This document shows, one piece after another, positions 35,953-42,736 of a stretch of DNA of 64,000 nt. The notes under the pieces are model-generated. The model saw only the letters and a list, made by a program, of their open reading frames with translations. It was not told the DNA's origin and ran no database searches. A program made the position numbers and the translations under genes. The DNA comes from Flavobacterium sp. (GTDB lineage: Bacteria; Bacteroidota; Bacteroidia; Flavobacteriales; Flavobacteriaceae): contig JASLED010000002.1 of NCBI GenBank assembly GCA_030151255.1, positions 1 through 64,000 on the forward strand. The letters are read 5' to 3'. Position 1 is the first letter of the stretch. Each line of letters begins with the position of its first letter.

Positions 35953-35985
35953 TAAAAAAAACCGCAATTTCTTACGGTTTTTTTT
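35953..35985 (-). terminator. Rho-independent terminator of the SCO/DUF420 operon
   Basis: On the minus strand AAAAAACCGTAA, a GAAA tetraloop, then TTGCGGTTTTTT. The stem has one G-U pair and a GNRA loop followed by a T-run. It lies just after the small CxxC membrane protein gene. Confidence 0.8.
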
Positions 35986-35994
35986 AAAATAACA

Positions 35995-36216
35995 TTATTT
36001 CTTTTTCTTTTTATAAATTTTATAACTAAAATAAAAAGCAAGACCTACTAATAAATAAGGAAAAATCATTAAATATACAATTCCATTATTTACTGCTTCG
36101 GCCTTTACACCGCCATCTTCTGTTTCTAATACAGCCCTACACATTGCACATTGTGCATTTGTTATTTGTGAAAAAGCAAACATCAAGATCGCAGTTAAAA
36201 AATATCTTTTCTTCAT
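35995..36216 (-). CDS. Small membrane protein with N-terminal CxxC
   Basis: A 73-residue protein. It has a signal peptide MKKRYFLTAILMFAFSQITN and a mature start at or near QCAMCRA, giving a CxxC at the extreme N-terminus outside the inner membrane. A short charged linker, one membrane span (about 45-66) and a Lys-rich cytoplasmic tail KIYKKKKK follow. I recognise it as a small protein that recurs after the DUF420 gene in flavobacterial cytochrome oxidase clusters. The function is unknown. The CxxC and context suggest copper or thiol handling. Any longer version starting at 36294 would add a non-signal extension overlapping DUF420. Confidence 0.7.
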   Translation of the reverse strand: MKKRYFLTAILMFAFSQITNAQCAMCRAVLETEDGGVKAEAVNNGIVYLMIFPYLLVGLAFYFSYKIYKKKKK

Positions 36217-36227
36217 ATTTTTAATTC

Positions 36228-36776
36228 TTAACTTACATAATATGGAGAGATCATTAAATAAACTATAACGCCTGTAACTGCAACATACAACCACATTGGA
36301 TAAGTAATACGTGCAATTTTTTTATGACGTTGATATGATCCTGCTATTCCGCGTACAAAAGTGATTAACACAAAAGGAATAATGATGATAGACAACAAAA
36401 TATGTGTAATTAAAATAAAAAAATACACATAACGTATTAAACCTTCTCCGCCGTATTTTGTTTCAATTGATGTCATATGATAAGCTACATACATAGCTAA
36501 AAATGCAATTGAACAACCAATGCAAATTTTAATTAATCGTTCGTGCAATTTGGCATTACCTTTCTTTATAGCGCTGATTGCCGCAACTAATAAAATAGCT
36601 GTTATTCCATTAATAGTTGCATATATTGGTGGTAAAAAATTTAGTGGTTTTACATCATAGCCAAGCTTTTGTAAATTAACTCCAAAAAGAATTGCTACAA
36701 CAATTGGAATAGCAATTGATAAAACCCAAATCCACTTACTGTATTTTTGTTCTATTTGTTTTGAATTGTTTTCCAT
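36228..36776 (-). CDS. DUF420 domain protein, cytochrome oxidase assembly (CtaM-like)
   Basis: A 182-residue inner-membrane protein of the DUF420 family, related to CtaM/YozB, which is needed for heme-copper oxidase activity in Firmicutes. Five membrane segments lie at about 15-33, 45-65, 80-100, 115-140 and 155-175. The family His residues occur in MYVAYH, ILITHILLSI and GSYQRHKKIAR. The start overlaps the SCO gene stop by 1 nt, and the small CxxC protein follows. Its exact role is not established; oxidase copper assembly is inferred from family and neighbours. Confidence 0.85.
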   Translation of the reverse strand: MENNSKQIEQKYSKWIWVLSIAIPIVVAILFGVNLQKLGYDVKPLNFLPPIYATINGITAILLVAAISAIKKGNAKLHERLIKICIGCSIAFLAMYVAYHMTSIETKYGGEGLIRYVYFFILITHILLSIIIIPFVLITFVRGIAGSYQRHKKIARITYPMWLYVAVTGVIVYLMISPYYVS

Positions 36777-37399
36777 TATTCTTCTAATAATAATTTAATA
36801 TCTTCTTTTAACCATTTTATTTGTCCATCGTCTGTTCCGTCATAATACAAAATTGGATTTCCAAATTCATCTTTTCTACAGCGAATATTACCATCTTTAT
36901 CAATTAATGCAAATAACCCAGAATGCTCAAATCCACCTGGTGCTTCAGGATTTACACCTGTATAAAGATTAAATTTAGCTGCTAAATCATAAATATAGTT
37001 TGCATCTCCTGTAAGCATGTTCCAATGCGGGTTTTTTACGCCCAATTCATCAGCATGTACTTTAAGTACTTCTACAGTATCATTTGTAGGATCAATCGTT
37101 ATTGATGCAATTCCAAAGTTTAATCGTCCATAAAAAGCTTCTTGTAGCTTTAGCATGTTTTGATTCATGATTGGACAAATAGTTGGACAGTTAGCAAAGA
37201 AAAATTCAACTACGTAAACTTTGTCTTTATAACTATCATTAGAAATTTCTTTATTATTTTGATTTACTAAACCAAATGAAGGCGCTGGACCAATAATTTC
37301 TAAATCTGATTTTTCGAACTTTTGTATGATTTTAGGCACTGCCCATATTCCAAAAATCAAAACTATAAATGAGATCCATATATATGATTTATCTTTCAT
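36776..37399 (-). CDS. SCO1/SenC-family copper chaperone for cytochrome oxidase
   Basis: A 207-residue membrane-anchored thioredoxin-fold protein of the SCO1/SenC family, which delivers copper to, or reduces, the CuA site of oxidase subunit II. A membrane anchor is at about 6-24. The copper-binding CxxxC is Cys71-Cys75 in ANCPTICPIM, and the third ligand is His159 in GFEHSGLF. All three ligands are intact. It starts 2 nt after a Cys-free thioredoxin-like gene and overlaps DUF420 by 1 nt, placing it centrally in the copper-assembly group. Confidence 0.93.
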   Translation of the reverse strand: MKDKSYIWISFIVLIFGIWAVPKIIQKFEKSDLEIIGPAPSFGLVNQNNKEISNDSYKDKVYVVEFFFANCPTICPIMNQNMLKLQEAFYGRLNFGIASITIDPTNDTVEVLKVHADELGVKNPHWNMLTGDANYIYDLAAKFNLYTGVNPEAPGGFEHSGLFALIDKDGNIRCRKDEFGNPILYYDGTDDGQIKWLKEDIKLLLEE

Positions 37400-37401
37400 A
37401 A

Positions 37402-38058
37402 TTATTTATCTGAATTAATACGTTTATATTCTTTTAATGCTAAACGATATTCTGCTAAAATAACTTTTACGTCATCCATCATATCGTTATTTAATTCGGC
37501 TGCAGAAATAGTATTGTAACCTTCTTTATATTCCGCTACACCGGCTTTATTAGTTCCTTTTCTGCCGCGAAGATTTTTGTTTTTATCAATGATATAAACA
37601 TTTGGAGTATATAAATCGTCGTTTAATTTACCAACAAGTCCTAAACTATTATACAAATCTTGAATTTCATTTTCGGGAAGAAATAAATAATTCCAATTTG
37701 ACATATCAGAGATTGGAGCTAATTCGTCAATCACACGCTGTGCTTCTGCTTCCGTACCTTGCGGAACAATCATTATTAACTGAAAATCGTCGAATTCGCG
37801 ATATCTATCATAAATTTTCTTAGCTAAGTTAAAAGCATCTCCTCTGTTTGTAAATAAATCACGCCCAGCAAAGCCAAGCACTGTAATTTTATTTTCAAGC
37901 TTTGGTTTATTATTTAAAGTAGAATTACCATCTGGCAATTCATTTACATTTTCTGTAATAACCGGCAATCTTTGAAATTGATTTACTCCAGTAGCAAAAA
38001 ATAGATAAGTAGCTATTGGCATTACAAAAAGCAATGTTAGCACAATATATTTTTTCAT
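37402..38058 (-). CDS. Membrane-anchored thioredoxin-like protein without cysteines
   Basis: A 218-residue protein anchored by one N-terminal span (about 4-22). From residue 57 the sequence follows a thioredoxin or SCO-like pattern (ITVLGFAG, FDDFQLIMIVPQGTE, TPNVYIIDKNKNLRGRKG). There is not one cysteine in the whole protein, so it can neither bind copper like SCO nor do disulfide chemistry. It sits directly before the SCO gene with a 2-nt gap, and similar proteins appear at the same place in flavobacteria. A structural partner or degenerate SCO paralogue is plausible. Function is unknown. Confidence 0.7.
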   Translation of the reverse strand: MKKYIVLTLLFVMPIATYLFFATGVNQFQRLPVITENVNELPDGNSTLNNKPKLENKITVLGFAGRDLFTNRGDAFNLAKKIYDRYREFDDFQLIMIVPQGTEAEAQRVIDELAPISDMSNWNYLFLPENEIQDLYNSLGLVGKLNDDLYTPNVYIIDKNKNLRGRKGTNKAGVAEYKEGYNTISAAELNNDMMDDVKVILAEYRLALKEYKRINSDK

Positions 38059-38083
38059 TTTTATAGTAATTAATTAATCTAAG

Positions 38084-38091
38084 CAAAAATA
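38084..38091 (-). promoter_or_regulatory. Candidate -7 box before the Cys-free thioredoxin-like gene
   Basis: TATTTTTG on the minus strand lies in the T-run of the terminator at 38096-38117. It would start a separate transcript for the copper-assembly group. No -33 TTG is visible. Confidence 0.35.
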
Positions 38092-38095
38092 AAAA

Positions 38096-38117
38096 AAGGC
38101 GGTTAATAAACCGCCTT
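38096..38117 (-). terminator. Rho-independent terminator after the subunit IV gene
   Basis: Stem AAGGCGGTT (38096-38104), loop AATA, AACCGCCTT (38109-38117), with a run of T downstream on the minus strand. It lies between the subunit IV gene and the Cys-free thioredoxin-like gene. Confidence 0.85.
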
Positions 38118-38135
38118 ATAAATTATAATAACTTA

Positions 38136-38489
38136 TTAAAATATCCATCTATATTGAGAGTTTTGGAATACCTCATGCACATAATTACCTTCTATTAAAA
38201 CTAAAGTAACTAAATATACACATAAGAAAGCTAAAACCCCAGCAACTGACCATCTAAAAGCTTTTGCTTCTTGCTCTAAGTGCATGAACGCCCACATAAT
38301 GTAGTAAGCTTTCCAAATAGTCAAAATAATAAATATATAGTTTAATAAACTTAACCCTAAAATATGTACATGATGCAAAGATGCGGGTTTATATATACCT
38401 AGAATTACTTCAACAATTGTAATCAAGGACATATAGATAAATACCGCCCAAATTCTCTTTGTATTTGAATGATGTGCTTCTGCTGCCAT
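38136..38489 (-). CDS. Cytochrome c oxidase subunit IV family protein
   Basis: A 117-residue three-span membrane protein of the bacterial oxidase subunit IV type (CoxD/CyoD-like), which stabilises the oxidase core. Spans lie at about 13-30, 46-66 and 78-102. The motif HLEQEAKAFRW between spans two and three is typical. Its start is His-containing (MAAEAHHSN). It is the last gene of the ctaB-subunit III-subunit III-subunit IV operon and is followed by a terminator. Confidence 0.88.
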   Translation of the reverse strand: MAAEAHHSNTKRIWAVFIYMSLITIVEVILGIYKPASLHHVHILGLSLLNYIFIILTIWKAYYIMWAFMHLEQEAKAFRWSVAGVLAFLCVYLVTLVLIEGNYVHEVFQNSQYRWIF

Positions 38490-38509
38490 TTTTGTAATGT
38501 ATTAAAATA

Positions 38510-39484
38510 TTAAACTAAGTAGAAGAATGTAAATACAAATACCCACACTAAATCTACAAAGTGCCAGTACAATCCTCCTTTTTCAACCATTTCATATGAT
38601 CCTCTTCTATCATAAGTACCTAAAAGTACGTTGAAGAAGATAATTGTATTAATCAAGATTCCTGTAAATACGTGGAATCCGTGAAATCCAGTAATAAAGA
38701 AGAAGAAATCACCAAAGGTTTTGTGCCCGTATTCATTACGAATAAGGTTTGCACCTTCTACTACTAATACAGCATCATTAATACGTACTAAAGATTCTTC
38801 TCTTGATAAAATTTCTTTATGTTTTTCGTCAGTAGTTTTCTGAGTACGAATTCTAACATTAGGATTAGCCTCAAGACCAGCTTTAACCTCAGCTACAGAA
38901 TAAGTTGGTATACTTGGACCTTTTACAAACCAAGTTCCTTCTGCTCTTGTCAAAGTTGTTTCATCTCGATTTGGGTCTACAATAGCAAAATCAGATAAAG
39001 CTATTTGTTTTCCGTCTTCTCCCACAAATTGTAAGATTGATCCTCCTCTTGTTTCAACTGCTCCATAAGCACCATTGATAAAGTTTTTCCACTCCCAAGC
39101 CTGTGACCCAAGGAATACTAAACCACCTATAATTGTCATAAACATATAAGTAGCTACCTTACCTCTCTTCATTTGATGTCCTGCATCTACAGCCAACACC
39201 ATTGTAACTGATGAGAAAATAAGGATAAAAGTCATCAATGCAACAAAGAACATTGGATGATCTCCATGTAAAAACGGAAAGTGATTAAACACCTCATCGG
39301 CTATCGGCCAAGTATCTCCAAACTTGAATCTTGTAAAACCGTATCCAACAAGGAATCCACAAAATGTTAATGAATCTGATAATATGAAGTACCACATCAT
39401 CATTTTACCGTAGCTTACATTTAGAGGCCCTTTTGCGTCTCCGCCTCTTACTTCAGTAGCTTCTGTAGTAACTGTCGCTCCCAT
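38510..39484 (-). CDS. Cytochrome c oxidase subunit III (long form with soluble insert)
   Basis: A 324-residue heme-copper oxidase subunit III. The family segments are clear: GKMMMWYFILSDSLTFCGFL near 26-45, HGDHPMFF, AWEWKNFI near 129-136, and FITGFHGFHVFTG and LYWHFVDLVWVFVF at the end. Between span four and the FITGFHG block there is a hydrophilic insertion of about 115 residues (about 138-255) not present in ordinary subunit III, which is around 200-260 aa. It is placed between the short subunit III gene and subunit IV. Two subunit III genes in tandem are common in this phylum. Confidence 0.92.
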   Translation of the reverse strand: MGATVTTEATEVRGGDAKGPLNVSYGKMMMWYFILSDSLTFCGFLVGYGFTRFKFGDTWPIADEVFNHFPFLHGDHPMFFVALMTFILIFSSVTMVLAVDAGHQMKRGKVATYMFMTIIGGLVFLGSQAWEWKNFINGAYGAVETRGGSILQFVGEDGKQIALSDFAIVDPNRDETTLTRAEGTWFVKGPSIPTYSVAEVKAGLEANPNVRIRTQKTTDEKHKEILSREESLVRINDAVLVVEGANLIRNEYGHKTFGDFFFFITGFHGFHVFTGILINTIIFFNVLLGTYDRRGSYEMVEKGGLYWHFVDLVWVFVFTFFYLV

Positions 39485-39528
39485 AAAAAGTTATTAGTTA
39501 TAAAGTTCCCAAATTTAATTTAAAATTT

Positions 39529-40113
39529 CTATTTAAAGAATGTAAAAAACAAAAACAAATATACCCAAAGCAAATCTAAAAAGTGCCAAAACCACGCACA
39601 CAACTGTAAACCAGTGTATTGCTTAGGATTATATCTTTGTTTAAAATCATTATAAATTACAACAAGTAATGAAATCATTCCTCCAATCAAGTGCACAATA
39701 TGCACAATTACAACAACATACAAAAATGATGTCGTAATAGTACTCTCACTTCCTGTAAAAAAATATCCTTCATTAATTACCTGTCCAAACCCTCTAAATT
39801 GCAGAAAAATAAAGAATATTCCTAATATAAGTGTTGCTAACAAAAATATTCTGCTCGACTTTAGGTCTCCTTCTTTAGTTTTCTTAAGTGCTAAGTGTAT
39901 TGTTATGCTACTTATTATTATTGCAATTGTACTAATTGTAAAATCACTCGGCAATACGAAATCGCTTAACCAATCTGGACGAGATTTACTTACAACGTAT
40001 GCACTTGTAAGTCCTGCAAAAACCATTGCCATACTACCTATAGCAAATAGCAGCATTACTTTTAGTGCTTTATCCTTTTTTTCTTGCTGTGTAACTTCAA
40101 TTGTAGTTCCCAT
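39529..40113 (-). CDS. Cytochrome c oxidase subunit III (short form)
   Basis: A 194-residue five-span heme-copper oxidase subunit III family protein. Segments include KVMLLFAIGSMAMVFAGLTSAY near 18-40 and the C-terminal WFWHFLDLLWVYLFLFF, the typical subunit III ending. It lacks the large insert of the neighbouring long form. It follows ctaB by 16 nt and precedes the long subunit III by 44 nt. The division of labour between the two subunit III forms is unknown. Confidence 0.9.
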   Translation of the reverse strand: MGTTIEVTQQEKKDKALKVMLLFAIGSMAMVFAGLTSAYVVSKSRPDWLSDFVLPSDFTISTIAIIISSITIHLALKKTKEGDLKSSRIFLLATLILGIFFIFLQFRGFGQVINEGYFFTGSESTITTSFLYVVVIVHIVHLIGGMISLLVVIYNDFKQRYNPKQYTGLQLCAWFWHFLDLLWVYLFLFFTFFK

Positions 40114-40129
40114 TCAATTAAATTTTATT

Positions 40130-41032
40130 CTATCGTAATATTTTATCTAAAACATAAATAATTTGAATTAACGAAATATAAGTAACGCTAACCAACATTA
40201 ATGATTTTGCTGCTTTATCTGTTCTTTTATTATACAAGTTTACAGCCGCCAAAAGCATCCAAATACCAGCTAAAAAGACTAATACTGCAGAAATTGGTGT
40301 TAAATACAACCTACCTGTTACACCAAATGCTGGAAATACAGATACCACAATAAGCCAAATTGTATATAAAATAGTTTGTCTTAATGTTTTATTGTCTTTT
40401 TTACCTGTAGGCAACATCGAGAATCCACCTCTAGCATAATCATCATACAAAAACCATCCTATGGCCCAAAAATGAGGAAATTGCCAAAAAAACTGAATCA
40501 TAAACAACACTCCTGCTTCTATCCCGAAATTATTAGTTGCTGCAACCCATCCTAACATAAATGGGATTGCTCCTGGAAATGCCCCAACAAATACTGATAA
40601 AGGTGTTATAGGCTTTAGTGGTGTATATACGCTTGTGTATAAAAAAATAGAAATTGCCGCAAACATTGCTGTTTTTGGATTAATTGTATATAAAATACCT
40701 AATCCTATAATTGTAAGTATTACGGCTAAAACAAATGCTACTTGTGGCTTTACACGTCCAGATGCAATAGGTCTGTTGGCAGTTCTATGCATCTTTTTAT
40801 CCAAATCTCTTTCGATAATTTGGTTGTAAACATTTGATGCACCTACCATACAATATCCTCCCACTGCTAAAGCTAACAGTGTTAGATAATTTATACTTCT
40901 AATGTCTGGAACAGCCAAAATATAACCTGCTATTGTAGAAAAAACTACACTTAATGCAAGGCCCATTTTGGTCATTTCCTTAAATTCCTTAAGTATTGAA
41001 ACTGATTGTTTATTTTCTGAAGAAATATTCAA
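40130..41032 (-). CDS. ctaB: Protoheme IX farnesyltransferase (heme O synthase)
   Basis: CtaB/CyoE attaches a farnesyl chain to heme B to make heme O, the precursor of heme A for the oxidase. It is a 300-residue integral membrane prenyltransferase with about nine spans. The allylic diphosphate motif is NVYNQIIERDLDKKMHRTANRP, and the second conserved block YDDYARGGFSMLP is near the middle. The gene heads the oxidase operon, upstream of the subunit III genes. A synthase for heme A (CtaA) is not in this window. Confidence 0.95.
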   Translation of the reverse strand: MNISSENKQSVSILKEFKEMTKMGLALSVVFSTIAGYILAVPDIRSINYLTLLALAVGGYCMVGASNVYNQIIERDLDKKMHRTANRPIASGRVKPQVAFVLAVILTIIGLGILYTINPKTAMFAAISIFLYTSVYTPLKPITPLSVFVGAFPGAIPFMLGWVAATNNFGIEAGVLFMIQFFWQFPHFWAIGWFLYDDYARGGFSMLPTGKKDNKTLRQTILYTIWLIVVSVFPAFGVTGRLYLTPISAVLVFLAGIWMLLAAVNLYNKRTDKAAKSLMLVSVTYISLIQIIYVLDKILR

Positions 41033-41061
41033 AGCTGTTCTAGTTTGTGTTTAATGCGGTG

Positions 41062-41069
41062 CAAATATA
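41062..41069 (-). promoter_or_regulatory. Candidate -7 box of the ctaB-oxidase operon
   Basis: TATATTTG on the minus strand matches TAnnTTTG, giving a leader of about 24 nt. A TTG at 41097-41095 is 25 nt upstream, slightly farther than usual. Confidence 0.45.
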
Positions 41070-41136
41070 ACTCAATTTTTATAACTTCACCCCACAAAGA
41101 AGGCAACTGCTTTGAATATTCCTGAATTTTAATAAT

Positions 41137-41883
41137 TTAATAAGAATCGCTTGCAGCATTGCCATCTACAATAGCTTTTGCCGAAGAAGTTCCTAATCTT
41201 TTAACTCCTAATTGAATCATTTCTATAGCTGTTGTTGTATCTCTTACACCACCAGCAGCTTTAACTGGTAATGGACCTGCATTTTCTAACATCAATACAA
41301 GGCTATGAATTGTAGCTCCGTTTGGTTTATTTTCTGTTGTAACATAAAACCCTGTAGATGATTTTACGAATACTTTATCGTATTCTTTTTCTGCAAAATT
41401 ACCAATTACAATATTTTTGATTAATGAAGTAATTTTAATAATTTCTGTATCAGACAAGGCTGCAACTTCTATAATCCATTTTACAACTTTTCCTGCCTCT
41501 AATCCAAGCTTAGTGCATACTAATACTTCATTTTTTACTTGATCTATTAAACCTTTCTGAAAAGCCTTGTAATCTATCACGTAGTCTAATTCATCAACTC
41601 CATCTGTTATTGCTTGTGTAGCTTCTTTTATTTTTGCTTCCAAACCACCATCTCCATTCGGAAAATCAATTACTGTACCTATTAGTACTTTTGAATTCGC
41701 TTGATCAACTAACGCACGAGCATCGCTTACTTCTTCTGGACGGATCATTGCTAATTTAAAGTTTTCTTCAACAGCTTCTTGCACCAAGTCTGTTACCATT
41801 TTTTTATTTTCTACTTCTAACAAACCTGCCTGTTGTGCGGTTTTTAAATAAGTAGAATCCATAAATTCTTTTAAATTACTCAT
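41137..41883 (-). CDS. deoC: Deoxyribose-phosphate aldolase
   Basis: DeoC cleaves 2-deoxyribose 5-phosphate to glyceraldehyde 3-phosphate and acetaldehyde in deoxynucleoside catabolism. At 248 residues it is a normal-length TIM barrel. The Schiff-base Lys is Lys174 in DKVFVKSSTGF, the assisting Lys is Lys208 in LPVKAAGGVRD, and Asp103 in DELDYVID is the likely proton-relay residue. The gene is single, between the vanZ terminator and the oxidase operon. Confidence 0.95.
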   Translation of the reverse strand: MSNLKEFMDSTYLKTAQQAGLLEVENKKMVTDLVQEAVEENFKLAMIRPEEVSDARALVDQANSKVLIGTVIDFPNGDGGLEAKIKEATQAITDGVDELDYVIDYKAFQKGLIDQVKNEVLVCTKLGLEAGKVVKWIIEVAALSDTEIIKITSLIKNIVIGNFAEKEYDKVFVKSSTGFYVTTENKPNGATIHSLVLMLENAGPLPVKAAGGVRDTTTAIEMIQLGVKRLGTSSAKAIVDGNAASDSY

Positions 41884-41904
41884 TGTTTCAATTTTTCAGA
41901 TTAA

Positions 41905-41934
41905 ACACAAAAAAAGTCCCTTTGAAGGGACTTT
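41905..41934 (-). terminator. Rho-independent terminator of the gcvH-vanZ transcript
   Basis: AAAGTCCCTT and AAGGGACTTT with a tight loop, and a T-run on the minus strand. The stem touches the vanZ stop codon at 41933. Confidence 0.8.
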
Positions 41935-42319
41935 ATTTTTTTCGTTGTCGCGTTGTTGTTATAATTATAAGTAAACCTGTAGCACTTCCTAACGCATTGG
42001 CAATAAAATCGGCCCATTCTGCACTTCTTGTATTGGTAAAATAGTATTGAAAAACTTCTACAACACCACCAATAAAAGTTGCTACAGTAAAGATAGCTAA
42101 TCCTTGTTTTATTTTGATTTGTTTTGAAGAATATTTTTTATCAAAAAAGATAAACCACAAAACAGAAAATATAAAATAGAACGAAAAATGTGCTACTTTA
42201 TCTTTATTTGGAATTTTAAGAAAAGAAGGATTTGGTATTGAACTGCCTTCTAATAAACAGGCATAAAAAATAAAACCTGTCCATAAAATTCCTAATAAAA
42301 AAATATACTTACGCGCCAA
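41933..42319 (-). CDS. VanZ-family membrane protein
   Basis: A 128-residue membrane protein of the VanZ family. Four hydrophobic segments lie at about 5-22, 42-58, 73-92 and 100-120. Conserved features are KDKVAHFSFYFIFSVLW, EVFQYYF and SAEWADFIANALGSATG. VanZ homologues give low teicoplanin resistance in enterococci, but most chromosomal members have no known function. It overlaps gcvH by 11 nt, and the sprA-gcvH-vanZ order is typical of flavobacteria. Confidence 0.9.
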   Translation of the reverse strand: MARKYIFLLGILWTGFIFYACLLEGSSIPNPSFLKIPNKDKVAHFSFYFIFSVLWFIFFDKKYSSKQIKIKQGLAIFTVATFIGGVVEVFQYYFTNTRSAEWADFIANALGSATGLLIIITTTRQRKK

Positions 42320-42689
42320 TTAATTCTTTGTAGCTAGAATCTGATAATAATGAATCTACTTCACTTAAATCAGCTATTTTTATTTTAATCATCCAACCAG
42401 CTCCGTAAGGATCTTGGTTTACCAATTCTGGTTCAGTTTCTAAACCTTCGTTAAATTCGATTACTTCACCTGCTAAAGGTAAAAATAAATCAGACACTGT
42501 TTTTACAGCTTCTACTGTTCCAAAAACTTCGTCTTTCTCTAAATTTTGGTCAAGAGTTTCAACCTCTACATAAACAATATCTCCCAACTCTCTTTGAGCG
42601 AAATCGGTAATACCTATTGTTGCGATATCTCCTTCAACTGATACCCACTCGTGGTCTTTAGTGTACTTTAAATTAGATGGTATATTCAT
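42309..42689 (-). CDS. gcvH: Glycine cleavage system H protein
   Basis: GcvH carries the aminomethyl group on a lipoyl arm between the P, T and L proteins of glycine cleavage. At 126 residues the length is normal. The lipoylated Lys is Lys63 in GTVEAVKTVSDLF. The N-terminal block YTKDHEWVSVEG and the ending DPYGAGWMIKI are typical. The other gcv genes are not nearby. It sits 47 nt after sprA and overlaps vanZ by 11 nt. Confidence 0.97.
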   Translation of the reverse strand: MNIPSNLKYTKDHEWVSVEGDIATIGITDFAQRELGDIVYVEVETLDQNLEKDEVFGTVEAVKTVSDLFLPLAGEVIEFNEGLETEPELVNQDPYGAGWMIKIKIADLSEVDSLLSDSSYKELIGA

Positions 42690-42736
42690 TTTGTATATAT
42701 TTTAAGCAAATGTATAATTTTAAAAATCAATTTCAA

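Noticed and set aside
38510..40113. Two subunit III genes as a split or frameshifted gene
   Set aside because: Each has its own start, full set of membrane blocks and subunit III ending, so they are two separate genes, an arrangement common in the phylum.
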